From assembly GCA_023301335.1 (NCBI GenBank), contig JALZVA010000123.1, forward strand, positions 1-12,167: a stretch of 12,167 bases of DNA, in the 5' to 3' direction. This DNA comes from Akkermansiaceae bacterium (lineage in GTDB: Bacteria > Verrucomicrobiota > Verrucomicrobiia > Verrucomicrobiales > Akkermansiaceae). A program made the position numbers and the translations under genes. Positions 1 through 6,620 of the stretch are shown in pieces. A model generated the notes under the pieces. It saw only the letters and a program-made list of their open reading frames with translations, was not told where the DNA came from and did no database searches. Numbering within the stretch: the first letter of the stretch is position 1; the number at the start of each line of letters is the position of its first letter.

Positions 1-35
1 GCGTTATAAAAGTCTGTGGCCGTGTATTTGCTCAT
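1..35 (-). CDS. Start of a divergent minus-strand gene, product unknown (3' part outside window)
   Basis: Reading leftwards from an ATG at 35, an open frame gives MSKYTATDFYNA and then leaves the window. A GAAGGA ribosome binding site lies at 45-50, nine bases before the ATG, which is ideal spacing and the best Shine-Dalgarno in the window. The gene is divergent from the isocitrate dehydrogenase gene. Twelve residues are too few to name a product. They show no signal peptide; the start is hydrophilic, so a cytoplasmic protein is more likely. The RBS lies inside a 34-bp palindrome, which suggests controlled expression. The main uncertainty is that so short an open frame can arise by chance; the RBS spacing argues against that. 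Confidence 0.5.
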   Translation of the reverse strand, partial: MSKYTATDFYN

Positions 36-38
36 AGA

Positions 39-72
39 AATTTTTCCTTCTATACGTATAGATGGAAAAATT
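39..72. promoter_or_regulatory. 34-bp near-perfect palindrome overlapping the RBS of the divergent gene
   Basis: The two 17-base arms pair at every position except one central-flank pair (48/63, T opposite T). The centre is a perfect 14-mer, TCTATACGTATAGA (49-62), flanked by TTTTTCC/GGAAAAA and AATT ends. As RNA from the minus strand it would form a long hairpin ending three bases before the ATG at 35, with the AAGGA RBS paired to U-rich sequence. As DNA it would be a symmetrical operator overlapping a possible promoter. The sequence alone does not decide between an operator and an RNA switch. Neither side has a T-run typical of an intrinsic terminator. Confidence 0.7.
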
Positions 73-142
73 ATCATCCAAATAAAAAGCGGTAGAAATG
101 TAGGGCTAAGCGATTTAGTTGATCAGGCAGGCTAAGAGTCTT

Positions 143-180
143 CTATACGATACGGGAGCCTTCCCACCCTCCCTGTATAG
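143..180. repeat. Second dyad with the same CTATAC/GTATAG half-sites, spaced apart
   Basis: CTATAC at 143-148 and GTATAG at 175-180 form an inverted pair around a 26-base centre. Within it, ATACGGGAG (150-158) can pair with CTCCC-T-GTAT (169-178), leaving one bulged T and a ten-base loop. The 9-mer TTCTATACG at 141-149 repeats exactly the one at 48-56 in the palindrome. Shared half-sites in one divergent intergenic region suggest binding by one regulator, but this is inference. The stem has no T-run, so it is not a clear terminator. Confidence 0.4.
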
Positions 181-233
181 TCTCATAAATAGGCTAAAAG
201 TTTGACATTTCCCGATCCATCTCCACTTCGGAC

Positions 234-262
234 TTTACCCTTCCTCCATAAGTCTCTATATG
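234..262 (+). promoter_or_regulatory. Possible promoter of the isocitrate dehydrogenase gene
   Basis: TTTACC (234-239) and TATATG (257-262) are separated by 17 bases, and each matches the sigma-70 consensus at four of six positions. The predicted transcript would start at about 268-270, leaving a leader of only a few bases before the ATG at 273. That agrees with the absence of any Shine-Dalgarno before this gene. The match is weak and could be chance. Confidence 0.25.
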
Positions 263-272
263 ACCCTCAGCT

Positions 273-2516
273 ATGTCAAATCCAACCATTATTTATACCA
301 AGACTGACGAGGCTCCCGCTCTCGCAACTCATTCTCTTTTGCCTATCATTAAGGCATTCACTAAGAAGTCTGGGATCCAGGTCGAGACACGTGACATCTC
401 TCTCGCAGGCAGAATCCTTGCTAATTTTCCTGAAAACCTCACAGCTGAGCAAAAAATTAACGATGCTTTAGCGGAACTCGGCGACCTTGCTAAGACTCCT
501 GAGGCAAACATCATCAAGCTCCCAAATATCTCTGCATCTGTGCCGCAGATGGAAGCTGCTATCGCGGAACTTCAGTCCAAGGGCTACAACATCCCAAATT
601 ACGAGGATGCAGAAGAACGCTACTCTAAAATCAAAGGTTCAGCAGTCAATCCAGTGCTCCGTGAAGGAAACTCTGACCGTCGTGCCCCGAAAGCAGTCAA
701 GGCATACGCTAAGGCAAATCCACATCGCATGGGCGCATGGTCAGCAGACTCAGCTACGCACGTGGCAACCATGACTAAGAACGATTTCAGATCTAACGAA
801 AAATCCGTTACTTTAGAGGCAGCAACTACTGCCAAGATCGAATTCATCGCCAACTCTGGTGAGGTCACCATCCTAAAAGAAGCAGTCCCGCTCCAAGCTG
901 GTGAAATTATCGATGCTACTCACATGGACAAAAATGCTCTAGTTAGCTTCCTTGAACAAGAGATCGCCGACTCCAAAGCAAAGGGTGTCCTCTTTTCTCT
1001 CCACATGAAGGCAACCATGATGAAGGTCTCTGACCCAATCATCTTTGGACACTGTGTGAAAGTATTCTTCAAGGATCTACTCGCAAAGCATGCAGACGTC
1101 ATTACCCAACTTGACGTGGACTTTAACAATGGTCTTGGTGACCTTACTTCCAAGCTCGACTCACTCCCTGCGGATAAAAAAGCAGAGATCGAAGCTGACC
1201 TCCAGGCCGCCTATGATAATGGCCCAGATCTAGCTATGGTTGACTCCGATAAAGGGATCACCAACCTCCACGTCCCATCTGATGTGATCATCGATGCCTC
1301 CATGCCAGCCATGATCAGGACTTCTGGTCAAATGTGGAATAAGGCAGGAAAGCAGCAAGACACGAAAGCCGTTATCCCTGACAGCTCTTACGCTTCTGTT
1401 TACCAAGCAACTATCGATTTCTGTAAAGAACACGGTGCATTTGATCCTACCACTATGGGCACTGTCCCGAATGTGGGCCTCATGGCTCAAAAAGCTGAAG
1501 AATATGGTTCTCATGATAAAACGTTCGAGCTTCCTGCACAAGGAACAGTGAAAGTCACCGATGCTTCTGGCAAGGTCCTCATCGAACACTCTGTGAACGA
1601 AGGAGACATCTGGCGTGCCTGCCAAGTAAAAGATGCTCCTATCCAAGACTGGGTAAAGCTTGCCGTCTCACGTGCACGTGCGACAGGTTCTCCTGCTGTC
1701 TTCTGGCTTGATGAATCACGTGCTCACGATGCACAGCTCATTGCTAAAGTCGGACAGTATCTTGGAGACCATGATACAGATGGGCTAGAGATCCACATCA
1801 TGGATCCAGCAGAGGCGACTTCCTTCTCGCTCGCTCGTATCAAGGAAGGACAAGAGACTATCTCTGTTACAGGAAACGTACTGCGTGACTACCTCACCGA
1901 CCTTTTCCCAATCCTTGAGTTAGGCACCTCTGCAAAGATGCTCTCCATCGTCCCACTCATGAATGGTGGTGGACTCTTCGAAACTGGTGCTGGTGGCTCT
2001 GCTCCAAAGCACGTTCAGCAGTTCGAAAAAGAAAACTATCTGCGCTGGGACTCACTCGGTGAATTCCTTGCCCTTGCCGTCTCACTCGACCACCTTGGAG
2101 AAACTCAAGGCATTGCTTCAGCCAAAGTGCTAGGAGCGACACTCGATGACGCTACTAGTGACTTCCTCCTTAACGATAAATCCCCTACCCGTAAGCTTGG
2201 GGGCATCGACAACCGTGGATCACACTTCTATCTAGCACTCTACTGGGCAAAGCACCTTGCAGCACAGACTGATGATGCTGATGTTGCCGCCACCTTTGCA
2301 CCTGTCGCCAAGGCACTAGAGGAAAACGAGGCTAAAATCGTGGAAGAACTCATTGCCGTTCAGGGAAGCCCAGTTGATACCTGCGGATACTTCCTTCCGT
2401 GTGATGACAAGACAGGTGTTGCCATGCGCCCATCTGCGACCTTGAGCAACATCTTAGCCGATCTAGAAGCTGCCTCTGAGGTGAAAGCCTCCTGCTCACT
2501 CGACGGAGGTGGGTGA
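273..2516 (+). CDS. icd: Monomeric NADP-dependent isocitrate dehydrogenase
   Basis: Cytoplasmic TCA-cycle enzyme that oxidatively decarboxylates isocitrate to 2-oxoglutarate with NADP+ and Mg2+ or Mn2+. The 747 residues are full length for the roughly 740-residue monomeric (IDH-II) family and unlike the 400-420-residue dimeric enzymes. The N terminus (TIIYTKTDEAPALAT) fits the family and fixes the start. The isocitrate-binding segment SAVNPVLREGNSDRR holds Ser123, Asn126, Arg130 and Arg136, spaced exactly like Ser132, Asn135, Arg139 and Arg145 of the Azotobacter enzyme. VDSDKGITNLHVPSD (about 340-355) and FWLDESRAHD hold the metal-binding acidic residues. GAGGSAPKHVQQ followed by LRWDSLGE carries the His and Arg that bind NADP phosphate. 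No Shine-Dalgarno precedes the ATG. Codons ending in C are frequent (CTC, ATC, TTC, GAC), in contrast to the AT-rich genes on the right, as expected for a highly expressed gene. Strong terminators make it monocistronic. Confidence 0.97.
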   Translation: MSNPTIIYTKTDEAPALATHSLLPIIKAFTKKSGIQVETRDISLAGRILANFPENLTAEQKINDALAELGDLAKTPEANIIKLPNISASVPQMEAAIAELQSKGYNIPNYEDAEERYSKIKGSAVNPVLREGNSDRRAPKAVKAYAKANPHRMGAWSADSATHVATMTKNDFRSNEKSVTLEAATTAKIEFIANSGEVTILKEAVPLQAGEIIDATHMDKNALVSFLEQEIADSKAKGVLFSLHMKATMMKVSDPIIFGHCVKVFFKDLLAKHADVITQLDVDFNNGLGDLTSKLDSLPADKKAEIEADLQAAYDNGPDLAMVDSDKGITNLHVPSDVIIDASMPAMIRTSGQMWNKAGKQQDTKAVIPDSSYASVYQATIDFCKEHGAFDPTTMGTVPNVGLMAQKAEEYGSHDKTFELPAQGTVKVTDASGKVLIEHSVNEGDIWRACQVKDAPIQDWVKLAVSRARATGSPAVFWLDESRAHDAQLIAKVGQYLGDHDTDGLEIHIMDPAEATSFSLARIKEGQETISVTGNVLRDYLTDLFPILELGTSAKMLSIVPLMNGGGLFETGAGGSAPKHVQQFEKENYLRWDSLGEFLALAVSLDHLGETQGIASAKVLGATLDDATSDFLLNDKSPTRKLGGIDNRGSHFYLALYWAKHLAAQTDDADVAATFAPVAKALEENEAKIVEELIAVQGSPVDTCGYFLPCDDKTGVAMRPSATLSNILADLEAASEVKASCSLDGGG

Positions 2517-2528
2517 GCTTAAGTCATC

Positions 2529-2545
2529 AATACCAGTTTGGTATT
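2529..2545 (+). other. Short hairpin after the icd stop codon
   Basis: AATACCA (2529-2535) pairs perfectly with TGGTATT (2539-2545) around a three-base loop, 12 bases after the icd stop codon. No T-run follows, so it is probably not a terminator by itself. A 3'-end stabilising stem-loop ahead of the true terminators is plausible. Confidence 0.45.
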
Positions 2546-2582
2546 CTTATAACTTAACCACAGAAATCTAAAACATCAATCT

Positions 2583-2615
2583 AGCCTCATTGCCTCAGTG
2601 CAGTGAGGCTTTTTT
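2583..2615 (+). terminator. Intrinsic terminator of icd
   Basis: TGAGGCT (2604-2610) can pair with AGCCTCA (2583-2589), or its first six bases with the nearer GCCTCA (2592-2597, six-base loop). The stem is GC-rich and is followed directly by six T residues ending at 2615. The duplicated left arm gives two alternative stems sharing one right arm and one U-tract. It lies about 70-90 bp after the icd stop codon. Confidence 0.85.
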
Positions 2616-2616
2616 C

Positions 2617-2644
2617 ATCTCGCTTTGAGATCTTTTATTTTTTT
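2617..2644 (+). terminator. Second, tandem terminator-like stem-loop
   Basis: ATCTC (2617-2621) and GAGAT (2627-2631) form a five-bp stem with a five-base loop, followed by CTTTT and an A-interrupted run of seven Ts. It starts two bases after the first terminator's U-tract. The stem is weaker, so it probably acts as a backup that insulates the sulfatase gene from icd transcription. Confidence 0.5.
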
Positions 2645-2660
2645 AAAAACACCTATTTAC

Positions 2661-2690
2661 TTGCTCTCATAGCTTTCACTAAGGAATAAT
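2661..2690 (+). promoter_or_regulatory. Possible sulfatase promoter
   Basis: AATAAT (2685-2690) matches the -10 consensus at five of six positions. TTGCTC (2661-2666), 18 bases upstream, matches the -35 box only in its TTG. Transcription would start near 2697, giving a leader of about eight bases. AAGGA at 2681-2685 lies 19 bases before the ATG, too far for a normal Shine-Dalgarno. The call is weak. Confidence 0.25.
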
Positions 2691-2704
2691 CGTAAAAATA
2701 TTAA

Positions 2705-4297
2705 ATGCAGAATATCAACACTCTATCAGGTATCAGCAGGGTCAGAAAGGGAGGCTTCCAGTTTGTCAGCTCCTTACTCCTCGCTCTGGGGGCTTACCTC
2801 AGTAATGTGCATGCTTCGGAAAAGCCTAATATCATTTTTATTTTAGTCGATGACATGGGGTATGGTGATCTTGGTTGCTATGGCAGTGAGATCGACACTC
2901 CAAACCTCGATTCGCTCGCCCAAACAGGGCTACGCTTCACCCAAATGTATAACACTAGCAAATGCATGCCCTCCCGAGCCTGTTTGCTTACTGGAGTTTA
3001 CGCACAAGACTGCGGCATGGACTCGAAGCCCTTAAATTTACTCAACTCTGTAACCTTTGGGGAAGCTCTCCGACCAGCTGGTTACCGCACTTACGCTTCA
3101 GGAAAACACCACGGCACAGAAAATTTATTCGACCGTGGTTTTGATCACTACTACGGGCTACGTGACGGGTGTTGTAATTTTTGGAACCCAGGAGAAAAAC
3201 GTGAAGGAGAAGCAGAACCTGGGAGAAAGCGTAAGATTCTCCATTGGTGTGATGATGCTACCCAGTATAGCCCTTACACCCCAGAGGATCGTAATTTCTA
3301 CACCACAGATGCGTTCACCAATAAGCCTCTTCAGTGGTTAGATGAAAAGGAGTTAGAGGGTAAGCCCTTTTTCCTCTATTTGGCATATACGGCACCCCAC
3401 TACCCACTCCACGCCCACCCAAAGGACATTGAAAAGTATAAGGGGAAATATGACAAAGGCTACGGAGCCATTCAAAAAGAACGCTATAAGCGCATGCTCG
3501 AGATGGGATTAATCGACCCCGAGAAAACAGACTTCACCCCTATTGCCGACTCAGTTTGGCAGAGACTCGACCCGGACGAGCAAGCTAAGGAGAAAAGGCG
3601 CATGGAAATCTATGCCGCCATGTTAGATAGCGTGGATCAGAATATCGGACGCCTTCTTAAAAAGCTTAAAGAGCAAAACAAATTAGAAAACACCATCATT
3701 ATGTTTGCTTCAGATAATGGAGCCTGTGCTGAAAAGAGTGGTGCTAAGGTATTTTCCAAAAACATTGAAGACTTCGGAAATGTAGCAAGCTATGAAACTG
3801 TAGGACAACATTGGGCAACCGTGCAGAATACCCCATTCCGCAAATGGAAGAATGCTTCCCACGAAGGAGGCATCCGCACGCCCTTCATTATCAACTATCC
3901 TAACAAAATTAAACATCCAGGTAGTATTTATCACGGTCCGACACACTTCATCGACATCATGCCGACTGCTATCGAGCTCTCAGGAGCCAGCTACCCGACT
4001 CATTATAAAGGAAAACCAGTAACTCCGATGCAGGGTGTTAGTATCCTCCCAGCCTTAAATAGTGAAGCCCTTACACGTGAACAGCCACTCTTCTGGAAGT
4101 GGCGTAATGGTGGTGCGGTAAGACAAGGAAACTGGAAAGCAGTTTACTCAGGAAAGAAGTGGGAGCTCTTTGACTTCACTAAGGATCATAATGAATCCAA
4201 TGACCTCTCTAAAGAATATCCTGAGAAAATGAACATCATGAAAAAACTCCATCAGGATTGGTATGCACGCACCCTCTCAGCAACCCTAGAGCTGTAA
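2705..4297 (+). CDS. Secreted type I sulfatase (arylsulfatase A-like, Cys-type formylglycine)
   Basis: Hydrolyses a sulfate ester, probably on a polysaccharide or other sulfated organic compound, outside the cytoplasm. A basic N terminus, a hydrophobic stretch (about 18-33) and VHA-SE near 35-39 form a signal peptide; an in-frame TAA just upstream fixes the start. Asp49 and Asp50 in LVDDMGYGD bind Ca2+. CMPSRACLLTG (87-97) is the sulfatase signature, whose Cys87 would be converted to formylglycine. Lys134 and His136 (GKHHG), His232 (TAPHYPLHA), Asp337-Asn338 (ASDNG) and the KWKNASHEGGIRTPF segment (about 380-394) supply the remaining metal and sulfate ligands. At 530 residues it is a normal length. 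The maturase (FGE or anaerobic SME) must be encoded elsewhere. No glycosidase or transporter adjoins it, so the substrate cannot be read from context. Confidence 0.95.
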   Translation: MQNINTLSGISRVRKGGFQFVSSLLLALGAYLSNVHASEKPNIIFILVDDMGYGDLGCYGSEIDTPNLDSLAQTGLRFTQMYNTSKCMPSRACLLTGVYAQDCGMDSKPLNLLNSVTFGEALRPAGYRTYASGKHHGTENLFDRGFDHYYGLRDGCCNFWNPGEKREGEAEPGRKRKILHWCDDATQYSPYTPEDRNFYTTDAFTNKPLQWLDEKELEGKPFFLYLAYTAPHYPLHAHPKDIEKYKGKYDKGYGAIQKERYKRMLEMGLIDPEKTDFTPIADSVWQRLDPDEQAKEKRRMEIYAAMLDSVDQNIGRLLKKLKEQNKLENTIIMFASDNGACAEKSGAKVFSKNIEDFGNVASYETVGQHWATVQNTPFRKWKNASHEGGIRTPFIINYPNKIKHPGSIYHGPTHFIDIMPTAIELSGASYPTHYKGKPVTPMQGVSILPALNSEALTREQPLFWKWRNGGAVRQGNWKAVYSGKKWELFDFTKDHNESNDLSKEYPEKMNIMKKLHQDWYARTLSATLEL

Positions 4298-4305
4298 TAT
4301 TCAGA

Positions 4306-4788
4306 TTATTTATCCCTATCCCAAAAACGTACTTTTTGCCAAGCTTTTGCAAATTTACCAAATCCTCCCCCATTTTTCCGCCCATGCTCAATCTCCATAA
4401 ATCCAGGAACGGAATGCTTAATTTGATTTAAATATGCCTCTACCTGTGTTGGGCTCATAGAATTCTCACGGATCTCTTTGATCTGAGCTCCATTTAAAAC
4501 CATTCCTCCGCAATTATAACATTCCCGAATCTTCACATGCGGAGCTGTTGTGTAACTACGACTATGTAACACTAAATCACAGCAGGAACACCTTTCCGCA
4601 TCCAGTTCCTGCTCCTCTTCATCCAGCTCCAATGCATCTGTGAACTCTTTAAACTCTTCGGAAATAAGATCGATCCTAGCCAACTGCCCTTGAGTGAACC
4701 AAAATAAAGAACACTTTGCGCAGAATAGAAGGTTTTGTCCTTCATATTCAACCTTTTCATATTCAGAGGAGCAGCTTAAGCAATTCAT
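4306..4788 (-). CDS. Small double zinc-ribbon protein (TFIIB-type zf family)
   Basis: The 160-residue protein has two treble-clef/zinc-ribbon units of the zf-TFIIB kind. The first uses Cys3, Cys6, Cys23 and Cys26 and is followed by FWFTQGQLARI; the second uses Cys67, Cys70, Cys90 and Cys93 and is followed by MVLNGAQIKEI. This matches the usual pattern of a second CxxC, aromatic or Gly residues, then a 'G(E/Q)L' helix. The linker is strongly acidic (about 50-65) and the C terminus is basic and Gly-rich (GRKNGGGFGKFAKAWQK). There is no signal peptide, so it is cytoplasmic. I chose the ATG at 4788 because GAGAG lies eight bases upstream and the protein then begins with the Cys motif; a TTG at 4824 would add 12 residues. 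The role of such proteins is unknown. It converges on the sulfatase gene with 8 bp between stops and may be the last gene of the minus-strand run. Confidence 0.8.
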   Translation of the reverse strand: MNCLSCSSEYEKVEYEGQNLLFCAKCSLFWFTQGQLARIDLISEEFKEFTDALELDEEEQELDAERCSCCDLVLHSRSYTTAPHVKIRECYNCGGMVLNGAQIKEIRENSMSPTQVEAYLNQIKHSVPGFMEIEHGRKNGGGFGKFAKAWQKVRFWDRDK

Positions 4789-4880
4789 GGTGCTAACTCT
4801 CACACATAAATCATGGAAAAGCAAACGAATGCTTTCTACAAAAATTTGATTTTCCTCAGACTACACCCATGTTTATTTTT

Positions 4881-6500
4881 TTAGTTTAAGTAGCGTCTCA
4901 GACTGATCTCATAGCGTTCCCACTTCGATTCAGGATTTTTCACCTTATCCACTTTAGCAATGAGCTTTCCCAACTCTTTGTCTAATTTAAAATGGAGTTC
5001 CCCAATCATCACATTCTCTTGGTCTATCACCTTCCATTCCCCCATTTTGCCAAAGTGCTGGTCTTCAACCTCACGGCCTTTGCTTAAATACACACTCCTT
5101 CCGAGTGTTGATTCCCCATTAATAGCAGTCATTTGAACCGAACCTACCGATAGCTCATCTTCACTAATCATCTGAAAAACTGGTTCTTTGATCAGAGCTT
5201 CTAAGCGATTTTCATAGGCTGCGTGAAATCGGTCTGAGCTAAAATTCAAGTAAGATCTTTTCCCTATCGCCTCAACCATTTTCTGCTCAAAGGAAGGGCG
5301 GAGAATATCTGCTCTTCCCACAATCACCCTCACGCTCTTCTCAGGTTTTGGATTCACTTCTAAAGGGAGAATTTTCTCTAAGGCCTTAGGAGGAACCACC
5401 CAGAAAACGCGTAGTCCATCCTGCTCAAAATAACTCTTCCACCATGTTTTCACCATTCCGTCTGCTTCATCACGTGTCAGCCCCTGTTCTAACAAACCAT
5501 CTCGCATGTTTGAAAACACTTCAGGCTGCCAATTTTTCGCTGCTGTGACCCATGTAGATTCTTCAATCTCTACTTCGTCTGTTATAGTGTCCAACACTTT
5601 ATACCTTACCGTCGCACCCGTTTTTTCAAAGGCAAAGGCAAAGGGAATCGATTCGGAAGATTCATTCTTTATGTTCACCACTTCCTCTTGATTTACAGAG
5701 AAGGTCACTGGTAACTCAAAATTACCAATCCCACGATAAAACAAATAATCTTCATACTCCTTACCCACTTTTACCATATTCGCATCCGAAACTTTTGGAT
5801 AAATCCATGAGGGATTTTGAGTGTGCTTAAAGGTGTAAGCATCATCAGCTTCGAGGAGTTCCACATCCCACTCTATATAGCCCTTATACTCTTTTGAAAA
5901 ATCACGTACTTTATCATCTACTAGAGTATATCCTTCTCCCTCTTTTACTATTTTTTTAAGCCTTTCAGACATTTGATCCTCTGAGATATTAAGTTTATTA
6001 GGAGTATCCCCTCGCAACCTATCAGGAAACCATTGACTGATGGAGCCTCCTTCAAAACCCACCTTCACATTAATTTTTTCTCCTGCTCCATTATAGAAAT
6101 AAATAACAGGAGTCTCCATTTTAACTGTCACATTAGAGATGCCAGCACCACGAGACATTCCTTTTGCACCAAAACCACCAAGAGTAGAAGCTGACCTCCC
6201 CGATATATCATACAATCCCGATCCTCTTGTATCTTTAACAATCTCAATCTGGCGACTGTCTGCAGCATCGGGATTCACTCCACTATAATAATATGAATGA
6301 TTAGAGTGTCTCAAACTGCCAGGCTCCATGCCTAAGTGTGAATACACAAAGGAGGGAAGATTCTCCTCCTCAACGTGTAAGCCTGTCAGAAGTTTACCAT
6401 CTGACCCAGAAACAGTAGTGAATGTCCCCCACTCATGTAGGTCATAGGCATGTAGAGGCAGGGCGAGGGTAACGGTCAGGGATAGTAATGATTTCTTCAT
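4881..6500 (-). CDS. Exported HEWGTFT-type protein of unknown function
   Basis: I know no biochemical function for this 539-residue protein. MKKSLLSLTVTLALPLHA is a clear signal peptide, with cleavage likely after LHA at 18. The mature protein begins YDLHEWGTFTTVSGSDG, then GLHVEEENLPSFVYSHLGM (about 40-58), ETPVIYFY (129-136), SISQWFPD (153-160), and late in the chain DGLRVFWVVPP and VRVIVGRADILRP. These segments match my memory of a secreted family common in Planctomycetota and Verrucomicrobiota, always annotated hypothetical. There is no Cys after the signal, so it is not a lipoprotein; Trp and Tyr are frequent and the body looks beta-rich. It lies 120 bp after the C39-like peptidase gene, same strand. 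An AAGGA stands only one base before the ATG, too close to work well; AGGG ten bases upstream is an alternative. A beta-sandwich binding or enzyme domain is possible but unproven. Confidence 0.85.
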   Translation of the reverse strand: MKKSLLSLTVTLALPLHAYDLHEWGTFTTVSGSDGKLLTGLHVEEENLPSFVYSHLGMEPGSLRHSNHSYYYSGVNPDAADSRQIEIVKDTRGSGLYDISGRSASTLGGFGAKGMSRGAGISNVTVKMETPVIYFYNGAGEKINVKVGFEGGSISQWFPDRLRGDTPNKLNISEDQMSERLKKIVKEGEGYTLVDDKVRDFSKEYKGYIEWDVELLEADDAYTFKHTQNPSWIYPKVSDANMVKVGKEYEDYLFYRGIGNFELPVTFSVNQEEVVNIKNESSESIPFAFAFEKTGATVRYKVLDTITDEVEIEESTWVTAAKNWQPEVFSNMRDGLLEQGLTRDEADGMVKTWWKSYFEQDGLRVFWVVPPKALEKILPLEVNPKPEKSVRVIVGRADILRPSFEQKMVEAIGKRSYLNFSSDRFHAAYENRLEALIKEPVFQMISEDELSVGSVQMTAINGESTLGRSVYLSKGREVEDQHFGKMGEWKVIDQENVMIGELHFKLDKELGKLIAKVDKVKNPESKWERYEISLRRYLN

Positions 6501-6620
6501 ATCCTTTAGACCCTAGTAGTCTACAGGAGTAGGAACAAGTTCATTCAGCTCACTTTACCAGCTCTTTACAATCTGAAAAATACACAGATCATCCCTCTAG
6601 AATATTATATTGATAAAGAT

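Noticed and set aside
202..207. Perfect TTGACA upstream of icd
   Set aside because: No -10-like hexamer occurs 16-18 bases downstream (the sequence there is CACTTCG), so it is not called a promoter by itself.
202..471. 89-codon plus-strand frame overlapping the start of icd
   Set aside because: Most of it overlaps icd in another frame, and its product is a low-complexity Leu/Ser/Pro mix; no Shine-Dalgarno.
1230..1646. 138-codon open frame antisense to icd
   Set aside because: It lies wholly within the conserved isocitrate dehydrogenase gene, and its translation is Cys/His/Phe-rich with no recognisable motif; it is a by-product of icd codon use.
4789..4824. Upstream TTG start extending the zinc-ribbon protein by 12 residues
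   Set aside because: The ATG at 4788 has a GAGAG at good spacing and starts right at the first Cys motif; the TTG has no better ribosome binding site.
4818..4835. AAAGCA/TGCTTT hairpin between the HEWGTFT and zinc-ribbon genes
   Set aside because: Only six AT-rich base pairs and no U-run on the minus strand; too weak to call a terminator.
5626..5645. Short AAAGGC hexamer repeat
   Set aside because: It encodes alternating Phe-Ala in the HEWGTFT protein and has too few units to be a meaningful repeat.
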